Notes: generated by a model not told the origin, from the letters alone. Shown: positions 54,557 through 63,624, numbered from the stretch's first letter. The stretch is 64,000 nucleotides of DNA from Sphingobium subterraneum (GCF_014199435.1 NZ_JACIJP010000002.1:660001-724000), one strand, 5' to 3'. A program made the numbers and translations.

Positions 54557-56534
54557 CCGCGTCGGCAATCGCGTTTGCCAGCGCGGCAAGCGTATAGGGT
54601 TTGCGCAACAGGCCGTGCCCCTCGAACAGCCGGTTGTCGGACACGTCGCCTGCATAGCCGGTGACGAAAATGACCGGAATGGCGCGGCAGGCCGGTGGCA
54701 GGGACGCGATCATCTCTGGCCCTGTCATGTCGGGCATCAGCACGTCGGAGAGGATCAGGCGTACATCCGGATTTGCCTGCAGCATCTGCGGCGCCTTGAG
54801 CGGGCTGTCGCAGCAGATCGGATTGTGTCCGAGTTCGGTGAGCGCGGCGCGGGTCTGCGCCAGCACGCGCGGATCATCCTCCACCACCAGGATCGACAGG
54901 CCGACATCACCGCCCGGTTCGCCTGACGTGGCATTCTCAGACGCGCCACCGGATAGCGATATTGTGCTCGGCGCCGCGACGCCATGGTGTCGCGGCAGGA
55001 ACATCTCGACCGTGGTGCCTTCCCCGAGCTTCGACTGGATGCGGATTTCGCCGCCATATTGGCCGACAAAGCCGAAGATCTGGCTCAGCCCCAGCCCGGT
55101 GCCCTGTCCGGCGGGCTTGGTGGTGAAGAACGGCTCGAACACGCGGTCCAGTACCTCCGGCGGCATGCCGCAGCCGGTGTCGGTCACCGCAAGGGAGAGA
55201 TATTCGCCCGCCACGCATTCGCCCACCTCTCCCGCAGCCAGTCGGCGCTGGCGCGTGGCGAGGGTGAGCGTGCCCTTGCCCTCCATCGCGTCGCGCGCAT
55301 TGACGGCAAGGTTCAGGATCGCATTTTCCAGCGCATAGCGGTCGACGTAGATGGCCCAGTCGTTCGCAGCCAGATCGAAAGTCACGCGGATCTGGTCGCC
55401 GATCGTGCGGTCGATCAGTTCCCCCATGCCGGAGACCAGTTCGTCCGGGTTGGTGGCATCGGGCAAATGTGGCTCCGCGCGCGCAAAGGCAAGCAAGCGG
55501 CGGGTGAGGGCGGACGCCCGGTTGGCGCCCTCCATCGCGTTGTCGATGTGCCGTGCCGCTTCCTCCGGCGCTTTCATTAACCGTCGCCGGGCCAGCTCCA
55601 GTCCGCCGACGACGACAGCGAGCATATTGTTGAAATCATGTGCAATGCCGCCGGTCAGCTGGCCAACGGCCTCCATCTTCTGCATCTGGCGCAGGCTCTC
55701 CTCGGCCGCCGCGCGGTCGGTCGATTCCTGCTGCAACTGGACATAGGCGAGCTGCAGTTCGGCCGTGCGCACCGCCACCGCCTTTTCGAGCGCCAGAGCA
55801 CGCGCCGCCTCGTCGCGGGTCAGACGGCGCTGGATGCGGCGATCGTTGAACGCACCGCGCGCCACCCATGCCGTCACCAGAATGGCGACCAGCAGCACCA
55901 GTCCGACCAGCCAGGATGTGGTCGCCAGCTGCGCCGTCTTGTCGCCGGTGCGAATGACATCGAGGTTGCGTGCGCGCAGCCGCTCCATTTCCGCCGCGAT
56001 GATCGCATCGAGGTCGCTGCCGATCTCGGTGAGATTCTGCGCGGTGCCCGCCTGGTGGAATTTGCCGAGCGACGTCATTTTCTGGTCGTAGGTGGTGCGC
56101 AGCGCAATGTCGCTGAGCGTCTGGCCGCGGTCACGAAACGCGAAGCTCAGCTTTTCGACGAGATGATGCTGCGCCGCGTCTCCACGGGTCGCCCGCTCCA
56201 GCGCACCGAGTTCCGCCGCCGCGCGCGACCAGTGCTGCTGGTACAAACGCCCGGTGTTCGCGTCCATACTGATGACGTAGCGGGCCAAGGTGGATTCTGC
56301 CTTGGCGATTGATCCGTCGAGGCGCCGTGCGAGCGCAATGATCTCATAGCTGCGTTGCTGCTCAGAGAGCGCGCTTTCCCGATCGCGCGCTGCCGTGCTG
56401 GCCTGATAAAGCAGTGCACCGAGCGCCAGGACCAGCGGAATGCCGATCAGGAAGGGGAGCGCCCGTTCGAGTACGTGACGCCACCACGAACCCTCGGTCT
56501 CCTCGTCCATGTCGATCGCGTACGCGTCTTCCAT
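54513..56534 (-). CDS. Hybrid histidine kinase with CHASE3-like sensor and receiver domain
   Basis: A 673-residue membrane protein. Helix 1 is at about 27-47; a ~140-residue periplasmic all-helical CHASE3-like region follows; helix 2 is at about 205-228. Then come a coiled coil, the HisKA box [20 protein letters not shown] (phospho-His), HATPase motifs [10 protein letters not shown] and [13 protein letters not shown], and a receiver domain ([20 protein letters not shown]). The coupled output regulator is not adjacent. The gene lies between the lipid kinase group and spt, whose transcription it might control. A 44-base tail-to-tail overlap with the Tam41-like gene is notable. Confidence 0.92.
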   Translation of the reverse strand: MEDAYAIDMDEETEGSWWRHVLERALPFLIGIPLVLALGALLYQASTAARDRESALSEQQRSYEIIALARRLDGSIAKAESTLARYVISMDANTGRLYQQHWSRAAAELGALERATRGDAAQHHLVEKLSFAFRDRGQTLSDIALRTTYDQKMTSLGKFHQAGTAQNLTEIGSDLDAIIAAEMERLRARNLDVIRTGDKTAQLATTSWLVGLVLLVAILVTAWVARGAFNDRRIQRRLTRDEAARALALEKAVAVRTAELQLAYVQLQQESTDRAAAEESLRQMQKMEAVGQLTGGIAHDFNNMLAVVVGGLELARRRLMKAPEEAARHIDNAMEGANRASALTRRLLAFARAEPHLPDATNPDELVSGMGELIDRTIGDQIRVTFDLAANDWAIYVDRYALENAILNLAVNARDAMEGKGTLTLATRQRRLAAGEVGECVAGEYLSLAVTDTGCGMPPEVLDRVFEPFFTTKPAGQGTGLGLSQIFGFVGQYGGEIRIQSKLGEGTTVEMFLPRHHGVAAPSTISLSGGASENATSGEPGGDVGLSILVVEDDPRVLAQTRAALTELGHNPICCDSPLKAPQMLQANPDVRLILSDVLMPDMTGPEMIASLPPACRAIPVIFVTGYAGDVSDNRLFEGHGLLRKPYTLAALANAIADAVSELPGSQTTAAAE

Positions 56535-56607
56535 AGCATAACCTTAACGGGTTTGCCGGTGAGAAGGAAGCCGTCACGCAACGGTATGAAACGGGCAGAT
56601 TTTCCGG

Positions 56608-57870
56608 TCAGCCGATCGCGCCGGTGGCCTTGCCTGCCGCCGCGAACATACCAATGATCTGCTCGACCTGGTCCGCGCTGTGCTCGGCGCAGAGCGAGCA
56701 GCGCAGCAGGAAGGTTCCCGCTGGCGTTGCGGGCGGGCGCGCCATGTTGACGTACAGCCCGAGCTCCAGCAGCGCCTGCCACATCGCGACCGCCTGTGTC
56801 TGATCGGTCAGGATCACGGCAATGATGGCCGACTGCGGCGTTTTCGTACCGAGCGTAAAGCCTAGATCGGTCAGCCCCCCATGCAGACGACGGCTGTTTT
56901 CCCACAGATGCGCGCGCTTGTCGCCCGCGTGCATCAGCTTGCGGATCGATGTTGCAGCGGTCGCCACGACGCTCGGCGGTAGCGAAGCGGTGAAGACATA
57001 GGGACGGCAAACGAGACGCAGCACTTCGAACTTCGGGTGGTTGGAGACGCAGAAGCCCCCGACTGTGCCGACGCTCTTGGAGAAGGTGCCGACCACGAAG
57101 TCCACGTCCTTCTCGACCCCCTGCTCCTCGTACACCCCGCGCCCGTTGGGGCCGAAAAAGCCCATGCCGTGCGCTTCGTCGACCAGGATCATGCAGTTGG
57201 CATGCTTGCGGACAGCGGCGACCATCTCGGGCAGCGGCGCGACGTCGCCGAGCATCGAATAGACGCCCTCCAGCACCACCAGCTTCTGCGCTTCGGCGGG
57301 CAGGCGGCCGAGCCGCTTGTCGAGATTCTCGACGCTGTTGTGGCGGAACCGCACGATCTCCGCATTGCCGAGATAGCAACCGTCATAGATTGACGCGTGG
57401 CTGTCGGCATCCAGGATGATATAGTCGCCCTTGCCCGCCAGCGTCGAAATCATGCCCAGATTGGCCTGATATCCGGTCGAAAAAACCATCGCGTGCTCGG
57501 TGCCGTAGAAGTCGATCAGCGCCTGCTCGACTTCCTTGTGCCCCTGATAGGTGCCGTTCAGAACGCGGCTGCCCGTTGTGCCCGCGCCGAATGCGTCGAG
57601 CGCGTCCTTGCCCGCCTGCACCACATCGGGGTCGAAGGTCATGCCCATGTAATTATAGGTGCCGAGCAGGATCGTTTCCTTGCCCTTGATGACCGCGACG
57701 GTCGGCGACTTCACCTCGTCCATCACGATGGAAAACGGATCGCGCACGCCGGTGGCGAGCAGCGCCTCACGCTCCGCGATCAGCGCGTCGAATTTGGAAA
57801 ACAGGTCGCGCGGCGCGGCGACTTCGGCAGGGGTGGACGCATCGTTGGCGGTGGCGGTGGCTTCGCTCAT
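56608..57870 (-). CDS. spt: Serine palmitoyltransferase (sphingolipid synthesis, first step)
   Basis: A 420-residue PLP enzyme, the same length as the Sphingomonas paucimobilis enzyme and very similar throughout. It condenses serine with a palmitoyl thioester to 3-ketosphinganine. Visible residues: H158 in DADSHASIYD (stacks on PLP), D231 and H234 in VDEAHGMGFFG, K265 in GTFSKSVGTVG (Schiff base), and the arginine-bearing PPATPAGTFLLRCSLCAEH. It lies 10 bases downstream of its acyl carrier protein gene. This is the clearest marker that the host is a sphingolipid-making bacterium. Confidence 0.96.
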   Translation of the reverse strand: MSEATATANDASTPAEVAAPRDLFSKFDALIAEREALLATGVRDPFSIVMDEVKSPTVAVIKGKETILLGTYNYMGMTFDPDVVQAGKDALDAFGAGTTGSRVLNGTYQGHKEVEQALIDFYGTEHAMVFSTGYQANLGMISTLAGKGDYIILDADSHASIYDGCYLGNAEIVRFRHNSVENLDKRLGRLPAEAQKLVVLEGVYSMLGDVAPLPEMVAAVRKHANCMILVDEAHGMGFFGPNGRGVYEEQGVEKDVDFVVGTFSKSVGTVGGFCVSNHPKFEVLRLVCRPYVFTASLPPSVVATAATSIRKLMHAGDKRAHLWENSRRLHGGLTDLGFTLGTKTPQSAIIAVILTDQTQAVAMWQALLELGLYVNMARPPATPAGTFLLRCSLCAEHSADQVEQIIGMFAAAGKATGAIG

Positions 57871-57880
57871 CGCTGTTCCC

Positions 57881-58123
57881 TCAGGCCTGGAGTTTCACGA
57901 CGGCATCGGTGAGCTGCCCCACTGTCTCGATCTCCGCCTGCATGTTCATGGTGATGATGATGTCGAATTCATCCTCGATCGCCGCGACAAAATCCATCAC
58001 GGTCAGGCTGTCCCACTCCAGATCCCCGGCAAAGGTCGTTGCCTCGGTCAGCGTGATGCCCTTCTTGTTGAACGGCGCGATTTGCGCCGCGATGGTGTCG
58101 TAAATTTCCTGGCGATCCGTCAT
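57881..58123 (-). CDS. Acyl carrier protein for sphingolipid synthesis (AcpR type)
   Basis: An 80-residue acyl carrier protein. The phosphopantetheine serine is in EWDSLTVMDFV (DSL). The rest is the usual acidic four-helix ACP (YDTIAAQIAPF, DEFDIIITMN, VGQLTDAVV). Position 10 bases before spt on the same strand matches the Caulobacter spt-acp pair, in which the ACP delivers the acyl group to Spt. The acyl-ACP synthetase (AasR) needed to load it is not in the window. Confidence 0.9.
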   Translation of the reverse strand: MTDRQEIYDTIAAQIAPFNKKGITLTEATTFAGDLEWDSLTVMDFVAAIEDEFDIIITMNMQAEIETVGQLTDAVVKLQA

Positions 58124-58270
58124 ATCTCGTCTTTCTGTGGCAGGCCGATGCGTTCATGCGCGCCGCTCGCGTCCTTTGGCAAGGGAATAAGGCCGCAATC
58201 GGGCATCATCTTGCCGGTTGTGGCCAGAGATGCCATTCTGCGCCGCCAAAGCGGGAGAAAGCAACCGGAC

Positions 58271-58819
58271 ATGACCGACGAGCAGAGCAAGAACGCCCCA
58301 GACCGGTCCTTTCCGCCTAACGCTGTCCATCTCGTACGCACCGTGCTGCAAGGCAATCTGACGCTGAGCCAGATGGCCGACCAGAAGGCCAATATGGTGA
58401 TGGGCGCGGCGTTCGTGGTGTTCACCCTGTCGGTGGGGCAGGTGCGCAGTGGCGGGGGTATGCTGCTCCCGATCACACTTCTGGCGAGCGGCGCGCTGGT
58501 GGCCGCTGTCTGTGCAATCCTGGCCGTGCTGCCCAAGGTGGCGCAGGGGAAAGGGGATGTGGATGACGACGCCAACCTGCTGTTTTTCGGCGTGTTCACG
58601 CATTTGAGCGAGGCGGAATTTATCGACCGGGTACTCGACCGGCTTGTCAGCGACGAAGCGGCGTATCGCACTATGCTGCGTGATATCTACCAAAACGGGC
58701 AGGTGCTCGCCCGCAAGAAATACCGCTTCCTCGGCTATGCCTATCGTGCGTTTCTGGCCGGGCTGATACTGGCGTTTGTCGCATTCGCGGGAGAGCTGGC
58801 GGTAGGGGTTACGGTCTGA
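58271..58819 (+). CDS. Pycsar-effector-like (DUF5706) membrane protein
   Basis: A 182-residue protein with the N-terminal phrase HLVRTVLQGNLTLSQMADQK and ANMVMGAAFVVFTLSVG, typical of the DUF5706/PycTM family. Hydrophobic segments lie at about 44-62, 71-93 and 156-178, and a conserved helical part FTHLSEAEFIDRVLDRLVSD with AYRTMLRDIYQNGQVL follows between the second and third. In Pycsar anti-phage systems PycTM proteins damage the membrane on binding a cyclic pyrimidine nucleotide. No cyclase gene adjoins it, so defence is unproven. GGGAGAAAG precedes ATG 58271. It is divergent from acp-spt (147 bases) and sits between spt and cerR. Confidence 0.75.
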   Translation: MTDEQSKNAPDRSFPPNAVHLVRTVLQGNLTLSQMADQKANMVMGAAFVVFTLSVGQVRSGGGMLLPITLLASGALVAAVCAILAVLPKVAQGKGDVDDDANLLFFGVFTHLSEAEFIDRVLDRLVSDEAAYRTMLRDIYQNGQVLARKKYRFLGYAYRAFLAGLILAFVAFAGELAVGVTV

Positions 58820-58839
58820 TCAGGCGGTTCTTCCCATAA

Positions 58840-58942
58840 CCGTTCGTGCTGCGTGCCATGGAGCTTGTCGAAATGGCGTATCGAAGCGCCTTTCCTTCGA
58901 TCTGGTTTTCGCCTGCGCTCAGCCCCTACTCAGGACGAACGG
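58840..58942. repeat. REP-like palindromic element, CCGTTCGTGCTG...CAGGACGAACGG
   Basis: CCGTTCGTGCTG (58840-58851) and ACTCAGGACGAACGG (58928-58942) form the ends. Between them are GAGCTTGTCGAAATGGCG and CGTATCGAAGCGCC-like inner blocks of the same family, imperfectly self-complementary. The arms match the shorter copy at 27529-27582. The element contains the TGA stop of the CerR-like gene (58932-58930). It looks like the sphingomonad extragenic palindrome family. Confidence 0.7.
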
Positions 58943-59844
58943 GGCTGGGTTCGATACCTCGCTGCAGCCATGCGCAGCCCGGCGTCGGTGCTGATCTGTG
59001 GCGCCCATAGCGCAGCTGGAGGACGCTTTGCCGGGTCCGCTACCCAGTCCGTGTGGCACATATAACGCACCCGGTCGGGCGTCAGCTTGGCCGCAGGGCC
59101 GCGCGCCAGTCCATCCAGCGCGGCGAAGCTCATCAGCACCCAGCGGGGCAGTGGAATAGGTCGCACCCGCCGGTCCATGGCCCTGCCGAAGGCGGCGGCC
59201 AGTTCCGCATGGCTGAGGCCTCCGGGCGTGCCATCGTCCACTTCATAGGTCGCGCCGATATGCGCCGGATCGGCCGTCTCGCACAGCGCCAGCAGCGCGC
59301 GTGCCAGATCCGTTACCTGGATGAGCGAGGCGCGGCCCTGCGGCGGGACCGGCAGCACGCCCTTGCTCGCCGCGCGGAACAGCTCGCGAAATTCGGTGTC
59401 GCCCTGCCCATAGACGGCGGGCGGGCGCACGATTGTCCAATCGAGGCCGGATGCCTGCACATGCTCCTCGGCGAGCGCCTTGGACCAGCAATAATCGGCC
59501 AGCTCCGGCTCTCGCGCGGCGAGCGAGGAGACGTGCACCAGCCGCCGCACGCCTGCGCGCTGCATCGCCGCGATGACGTTGGCCGTGCCCGTTCCGTTGC
59601 CCGCCTCGAACGCCGCGCGGCTGGGGGCGTTTACCACGCCCGCGATGTGCAGCACGACATCGGCCCCCGCAACGAGCGTATCGAGGGCAGCGGCATCGTC
59701 CAGCGCGCCCGGAGCCCAGGTTACCCCGTCCCGTGGAGGCTGCGGTCGTCGCGTGAGGGCGGTGACGCGATGTCCGACATCGAGCGCCTGCCGCAACGTC
59801 TCCGCTCCGACAAAGCCGGTCGCGCCGGTCATCGCAATCTTCAC
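58930..59844 (-). CDS. cerR: NDUFA9-like SDR reductase, candidate ceramide reductase CerR
   Basis: A 304-residue extended/atypical short-chain dehydrogenase. Rossmann motif TGATGFVGAETLRQA, later VVLHIAGVVNAPS, VHVSSLAARE and the catalytic-type YCWSK, and RPPAVYGQGDTEFRELF. In Caulobacter the NDUFA9-like protein next to spt reduces the keto group of the sphingoid base/ceramide (CerR). This gene is 0.8 kb from acp-spt, so the same role is proposed. Its ATG overlaps the end of proB by 4 bases, hence it is co-transcribed with obgE-proB. Its stop lies in a REP element. Another SDR substrate cannot be excluded. Confidence 0.7.
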   Translation of the reverse strand: MKIAMTGATGFVGAETLRQALDVGHRVTALTRRPQPPRDGVTWAPGALDDAAALDTLVAGADVVLHIAGVVNAPSRAAFEAGNGTGTANVIAAMQRAGVRRLVHVSSLAAREPELADYCWSKALAEEHVQASGLDWTIVRPPAVYGQGDTEFRELFRAASKGVLPVPPQGRASLIQVTDLARALLALCETADPAHIGATYEVDDGTPGGLSHAELAAAFGRAMDRRVRPIPLPRWVLMSFAALDGLARGPAAKLTPDRVRYMCHTDWVADPAKRPPAALWAPQISTDAGLRMAAARYRTQPRSS

Positions 59845-60974
59845 AGCATGACCATATGATCGCGGTGCACGAGCGCCGGACGGAAGGTGTCGCCCAATAT
59901 CGCACCGATCTCTTCGCTGCGCTTGCCCGCGATACGCGTCGCGTCGGCGCTGTCATATTCGGCAAGGCCGCGCGCAATCCGCTGGCCCTCGACGTCGAGA
60001 ATATCGACCACGTCCCCCCGTGCGAAGCTGCCCGTCACGCCCCTGACCCCGGCGGGCAGCAGGCTGTTGCCCTTGGCAAGGGCGCGTGCTGCCCCGGCGT
60101 CTACGATAATCGTCCCGCGCGTCGTCAGCCGCCCGGCCAGCCAGCTCTTGCGAGCGCGGTTGCCACTTTGCGCGTGAAAGATCGTGCCCTTGCCGTCCGT
60201 TTCCCAGCGCGACAGCGGGGAGGGGGTGAGGCCCGATATGATGGCAAGGTGCGTGCCCGCGCCGGTGGCGATCCGCGCCGCCTCGATCTTCGATCCCATG
60301 CCGCCCGAACCCATGCCCGAGCCCGAGCCGCCGTCAGCCATCGCCAGGATCGCGGCGTCGATCCGCTTCACGTCGCGCACCAGCGTCGCATCCGGATTGC
60401 TGTGCGGATTGGCGGTATAAAGGCCATCGACATCGGAGAGCAGCACGACCGCATCCGCCCGCGCCGCTTGCCCGATGCGCGCAGCCAGCCGGTCATTGTC
60501 GCCGAAGCGGATTTCGGTGGTCGCGACGCTGTCATTCTCGTTGATGACCGGCACGACGCCGAGCGCCAGCAAGCGTTCCAGCGTGGCGGCGGCGTTCAGG
60601 TAGCGGCGGCGATTTTCGAGATCATCGAGGGTGAGGAGCATCTGCGCTGCCGTCATGCCCCGCTCGCCGAGCAGGCCCGCCCAGTGCTGGGAAAGCGCGA
60701 TCTGGCCGACAGCGGCCGCCGCCTGCGCATCGTCGAGGCTCCCGCGTCCGCCCTTGGGCAGCGCCAGCCGCCGCGCACCCAGCGCGATCGCGCCCGAAGA
60801 GACGACGATGATCTGTTGCCCCGCCGCATGGCGTGCGGCGATGTCCGCGACGACGCTGGCGAGCCATTCGGACCGGATCGCGCCCGCCGGATCAACGAGC
60901 AGCGCCGACCCGATCTTGACGACGATGCGGCGGCAGGTGGCCGGCGGAAAACCGGCTAGCCCAGCGGCGACCAT
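59841..60974 (-). CDS. proB: Glutamate 5-kinase
   Basis: A 377-residue enzyme: amino acid kinase domain (VVKIGSALLVD, VVSSGAIALGARRL, VPVINENDSVATTEIRFGDN, LSDVDGLYTANP, GSGMGSGGMGSKIEAARIA) and C-terminal PUA domain (about 280-370). It makes glutamyl 5-phosphate in proline synthesis. The start ATG 60974 lies inside obgE (19-base overlap), and the end overlaps the CerR-like gene by 4 bases; all three read as one operon. Confidence 0.97.
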   Translation of the reverse strand: MVAAGLAGFPPATCRRIVVKIGSALLVDPAGAIRSEWLASVVADIAARHAAGQQIIVVSSGAIALGARRLALPKGGRGSLDDAQAAAAVGQIALSQHWAGLLGERGMTAAQMLLTLDDLENRRRYLNAAATLERLLALGVVPVINENDSVATTEIRFGDNDRLAARIGQAARADAVVLLSDVDGLYTANPHSNPDATLVRDVKRIDAAILAMADGGSGSGMGSGGMGSKIEAARIATGAGTHLAIISGLTPSPLSRWETDGKGTIFHAQSGNRARKSWLAGRLTTRGTIIVDAGAARALAKGNSLLPAGVRGVTGSFARGDVVDILDVEGQRIARGLAEYDSADATRIAGKRSEEIGAILGDTFRPALVHRDHMVML

Positions 60975-62059
60975 GGCTTTTCCCCCGTCGAATCCGCCCC
61001 CTCGTCCCCGTCGTCCGGGTCTCCGCCGTCCTCCGAAAAAGCGTCAAGCGCGGCACGATCCTCATCCATGATTTCGAGTATCGTATCCAGCAGTTCAGGC
61101 ACGCCTGCGCCGGTAGCGCCGGAAATGAGGAAGATGTCCGCCACGCCTGCTTCACGCAACTGGCTGGCGATGTCCTCCATCAGTTCCTCGTCAAGCAAGT
61201 CGCCCTTGTTGAGCGCGACAAGCTGCGGCTTGTCTTCCAATCCCGCGCCATAGGCCTCCAGTTCGTCGGTGACGATGCGGAACGCCTCGACCGGATCGTC
61301 GGCGGTCGCGTCGATCAGGTGAAGGAGCACCCGGCACCGCTCGATATGCCCTAGAAAACGGTCACCGATCCCCGCGCCATCCGCCGCGCCCTCGATCAGG
61401 CCGGGAATGTCCGCGACGACGAACTCGCGCTGCTTGTGACTGACGACGCCCAGCTGTGGGCGCACGGTGGTGAACGGATAGGCGCCGACCTTGGCCTTGG
61501 CGTTGGTGACCTGATTGATGAAGGTAGACTTGCCTGCATTCGGCAATCCGACGAGACCGACATCCGCGAGCAGCTTCAGCCTCAGCCAGACCCACATCTC
61601 CTCGCCCGGCCAGCCTGTGCCATGCTGACGTGGCGCGCGGTTGGTGCTGGTCTTGTAGCTCATGTTGCCGCGCCCGCCGTCCCCGCCGCGCAGGAACACC
61701 TGGCGCTGGCCGACTTGCGTGAAATCGGCGAGGACCTGCGGCTCTTCGTCCTCGTCCTGCGGATCGGAGATGATCTGTGTGCCCACCGGCACCTTGATGA
61801 CCAGGTCGTTGCCGCCCGCTCCGGTGCGGTTTTTGCCCGCACCGCCCATGCCACGCGGCGCCTTGAAATGCTGGGTATAGCGGAAGTCGATCAGCGTGTT
61901 CAGCCCCGCGACCGCCTCGAAGATGATGTCGCCGCCCTTGCCGCCGTTGCCGCCGTCCGGGCCGCCATATTCTACATATTTCTCCCGCCGGAAACTGACG
62001 GCGCCGGGACCGCCGCCGCCGGAGCGGATAAATATCTTGGCTTGATCAAGGAAATGCAT
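60956..62059 (-). CDS. obgE: ObgE/CgtA ribosome-assembly GTPase
   Basis: A 367-residue Obg GTPase. The glycine-rich Obg fold (MHFLDQAKIFIRSGGGGPGA, GGDGGRGNMSYKTSTNRAP) is followed by the G domain: G1 GLPNAGKSTFI, G3 DIPGLIEGAADGAG, G4 ALNKGDLL, and an acidic Asp/Glu-rich tail after about 340. It takes part in 50S assembly and growth control. The proB start lies inside its last codons. A hairpin separates it from the upstream GNAT gene. Confidence 0.97.
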   Translation of the reverse strand: MHFLDQAKIFIRSGGGGPGAVSFRREKYVEYGGPDGGNGGKGGDIIFEAVAGLNTLIDFRYTQHFKAPRGMGGAGKNRTGAGGNDLVIKVPVGTQIISDPQDEDEEPQVLADFTQVGQRQVFLRGGDGGRGNMSYKTSTNRAPRQHGTGWPGEEMWVWLRLKLLADVGLVGLPNAGKSTFINQVTNAKAKVGAYPFTTVRPQLGVVSHKQREFVVADIPGLIEGAADGAGIGDRFLGHIERCRVLLHLIDATADDPVEAFRIVTDELEAYGAGLEDKPQLVALNKGDLLDEELMEDIASQLREAGVADIFLISGATGAGVPELLDTILEIMDEDRAALDAFSEDGGDPDDGDEGADSTGEKPWSPLG

Positions 62060-62104
62060 GGCGCTGGCCTTTACCGCGCCTTGGCGGGATTAGCCAGTGG
62101 GGAT

Positions 62105-62129
62105 GGAGACCGGCGTGGCGCCGGTCTCC
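62105..62129. other. Perfect 11-bp hairpin between GNAT gene and obgE
   Basis: GGAGACCGGCG (62105-62115) and CGCCGGTCTCC (62119-62129) are fully complementary with a 3-base loop. It lies just after the GNAT stop and 46 bases before the obgE ATG. No T-run follows on the minus strand, so it is more likely an mRNA stability or processing element than a classical terminator. Confidence 0.6.
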
Positions 62130-62135
62130 CTATCG

Positions 62136-62708
62136 TCAGGCCGCTATCGGTGCGCGGTCGAGGTACAGTTCCAAGGCCGGGTCGTCGCGCATGGGAATGT
62201 GCGCGTCGTCCTCGAACAGCGCACACGGGACGTCTTCGCCCCGCCCTGCGCTGTAGCGGGGCTGGATACGGCCGGTGTCGCGGAAACCTGCCTTGTGCAG
62301 AACCTTGGCTGATGCACGGTTGTCGACGATCGCGCTCGCGCGCACCGTGCCAATCCCGGCCGAACGGGCGATGGCCATCACCGCTTGCACGGCCTCGGTC
62401 GCGAAGCCGAGCCCCCAGAAGGGACGTGCGATCCAGTAGCCCAGCTCCGGTCGACCTTGCTCATCTCGTGTCAGGCCGCAACCGCCGACCAGACGCGGCG
62501 CGCCGCCGGTCCGTGCGAAGGCCAGAAAATTGGGCAGCAGCGGATCCTGTGGCTGACGCAGAAAATCGCGCGCGTCCTGAACCCCATAAGGTTCTGGCAC
62601 GCGGAGCAGGTTGCGGCGGACCGCATGATCGCCCAGCGCAGTGGCAAGGGCTTCGGCATCCTCGGTCCAGCCGGGGCGGAGGACCAGTCTCTGGGTTCGC
62701 GCAAACAT
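62136..62708 (-). CDS. GNAT-family N-acetyltransferase (RimJ/RimL-like)
   Basis: A 190-residue GNAT protein. It begins MFARTQRLVLRPGWTEDAEA and has LVGGCGLTRDEQGRPELGYW, RPFWGLGFATEAVQAVMAIA (acetyl-CoA motif A, normally R/QGxGxA) and VDNRASAKVLHKAGFRDTG. It should acetylate an amino group of a protein or small molecule; the substrate is unknown. ATG 62708 is supported by AGGAGA 7 bases upstream; the longer frame to 62768 has none. It lies between the rplU-rpmA operon, behind a terminator, and obgE. Confidence 0.9.
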   Translation of the reverse strand: MFARTQRLVLRPGWTEDAEALATALGDHAVRRNLLRVPEPYGVQDARDFLRQPQDPLLPNFLAFARTGGAPRLVGGCGLTRDEQGRPELGYWIARPFWGLGFATEAVQAVMAIARSAGIGTVRASAIVDNRASAKVLHKAGFRDTGRIQPRYSAGRGEDVPCALFEDDAHIPMRDDPALELYLDRAPIAA

Positions 62709-62842
62709 TTTGCGTCTCCTTCTTGTTCTCAGCGCCTGTGACCGTAACGGGTTACAGTCTGGCGACATTATAGCGGGATTTGCCCTGCCCCGTGCGACGC
62801 ACAGGACGAACTGTGGTTCCCCGCCGGGGAAGAGGAAGACGC

Positions 62843-62879
62843 AAAAGAAAAACGGGACGTCCCGCTTCGGACGCCCCGT
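62843..62879 (-). terminator. Rho-independent terminator of rplU-rpmA
   Basis: On the minus strand ACGGGGCGTCC (62879-62869) pairs with GGACGTCCCGT (62862-62852; one G-U pair) and is followed by TTTTTCTTTT. It lies about 80 bases after rpmA and is well formed. Confidence 0.85.
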
Positions 62880-62960
62880 CTTCCTCTTTACCGAATATCT
62901 GAGAAAATCAGACCCTCCGGCGGGCGTCCCTTGGACGAACCCGCAGCCCGAGTCGTCCGA

Positions 62961-63230
62961 TTATTCCGCGGCTTCCGCCATCATGTCGACCGACACATAT
63001 TTGCGGCCGAGCTTGCCCTGGTGAAACACCACGCGGCCTTGGGTCAGCGCGAACAAGGTGTGATCCTTGCCCATGCCGACATTGCGACCGGGGTACACGC
63101 GGGTGCCGCGCTGGCGAATGATGATGTTGCCGCCGATCACTTCCTGACCGCCGAACTTCTTCACGCCAAGGCGCTTGCTCTCTGAGTCGCGACCGTTGCG
63201 CGAAGAGCCGCCTGCTTTTTTATGTGCCAT
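62961..63230 (-). CDS. rpmA: 50S ribosomal protein L27
   Basis: An 89-residue protein: [60 protein letters not shown]. The N-terminus reaches the peptidyl-transferase centre and needs no cleavage here. It follows rplU by 37 bases, the universal rplU-rpmA pair, with obgE downstream as is usual in bacteria. Confidence 0.98.
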   Translation of the reverse strand: MAHKKAGGSSRNGRDSESKRLGVKKFGGQEVIGGNIIIRQRGTRVYPGRNVGMGKDHTLFALTQGRVVFHQGKLGRKYVSVDMMAEAAE

Positions 63231-63267
63231 TGTCTAAACTCCCAAATCTCTCGCGAGCCCTTGAGGC

Positions 63268-63624
63268 TCAGGCTTCCGCAGCGGCGGCCGGCTCGGCCTT
63301 CTTTGCGGCGGCTTTCTTCGGCTTTTCCCCGCCGATCGCAACGATCTTCAGGATCGTGTGACGCTGGCGATGGCCGTTCTTGCGGCGATAATTGTGGCGG
63401 CGGCGCTTCTTAAAGACGATGACCTTCTCGCCCTTTGCCTGCGCCACGATCTCAGCGGAAACGGTGAGGCCGGCAACGTCCTTCAGCTCCGCGCCTTCCC
63501 CGGCGAGCAGAACGTCGCCCAGCGTGATCGTGTCGCCCGCCTCACCGGCCAGCTTCTCGACTACGATCTTGTCTCCTGCGGCAACGCGATACTGCTTGCC
63601 GCCCGTGCGCACGACTGCGAACAT
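63268..63624 (-). CDS. rplU: 50S ribosomal protein L21
   Basis: A 118-residue protein: [40 protein letters not shown] (rRNA-binding basic loop). The C-terminus is an Ala/Lys-rich extension ([15 protein letters not shown]) seen in alphaproteobacterial L21. A good promoter lies about 75-105 bases upstream. Confidence 0.97.
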   Translation of the reverse strand: MFAVVRTGGKQYRVAAGDKIVVEKLAGEAGDTITLGDVLLAGEGAELKDVAGLTVSAEIVAQAKGEKVIVFKKRRRHNYRRKNGHRQRHTILKIVAIGGEKPKKAAAKKAEPAAAAEA

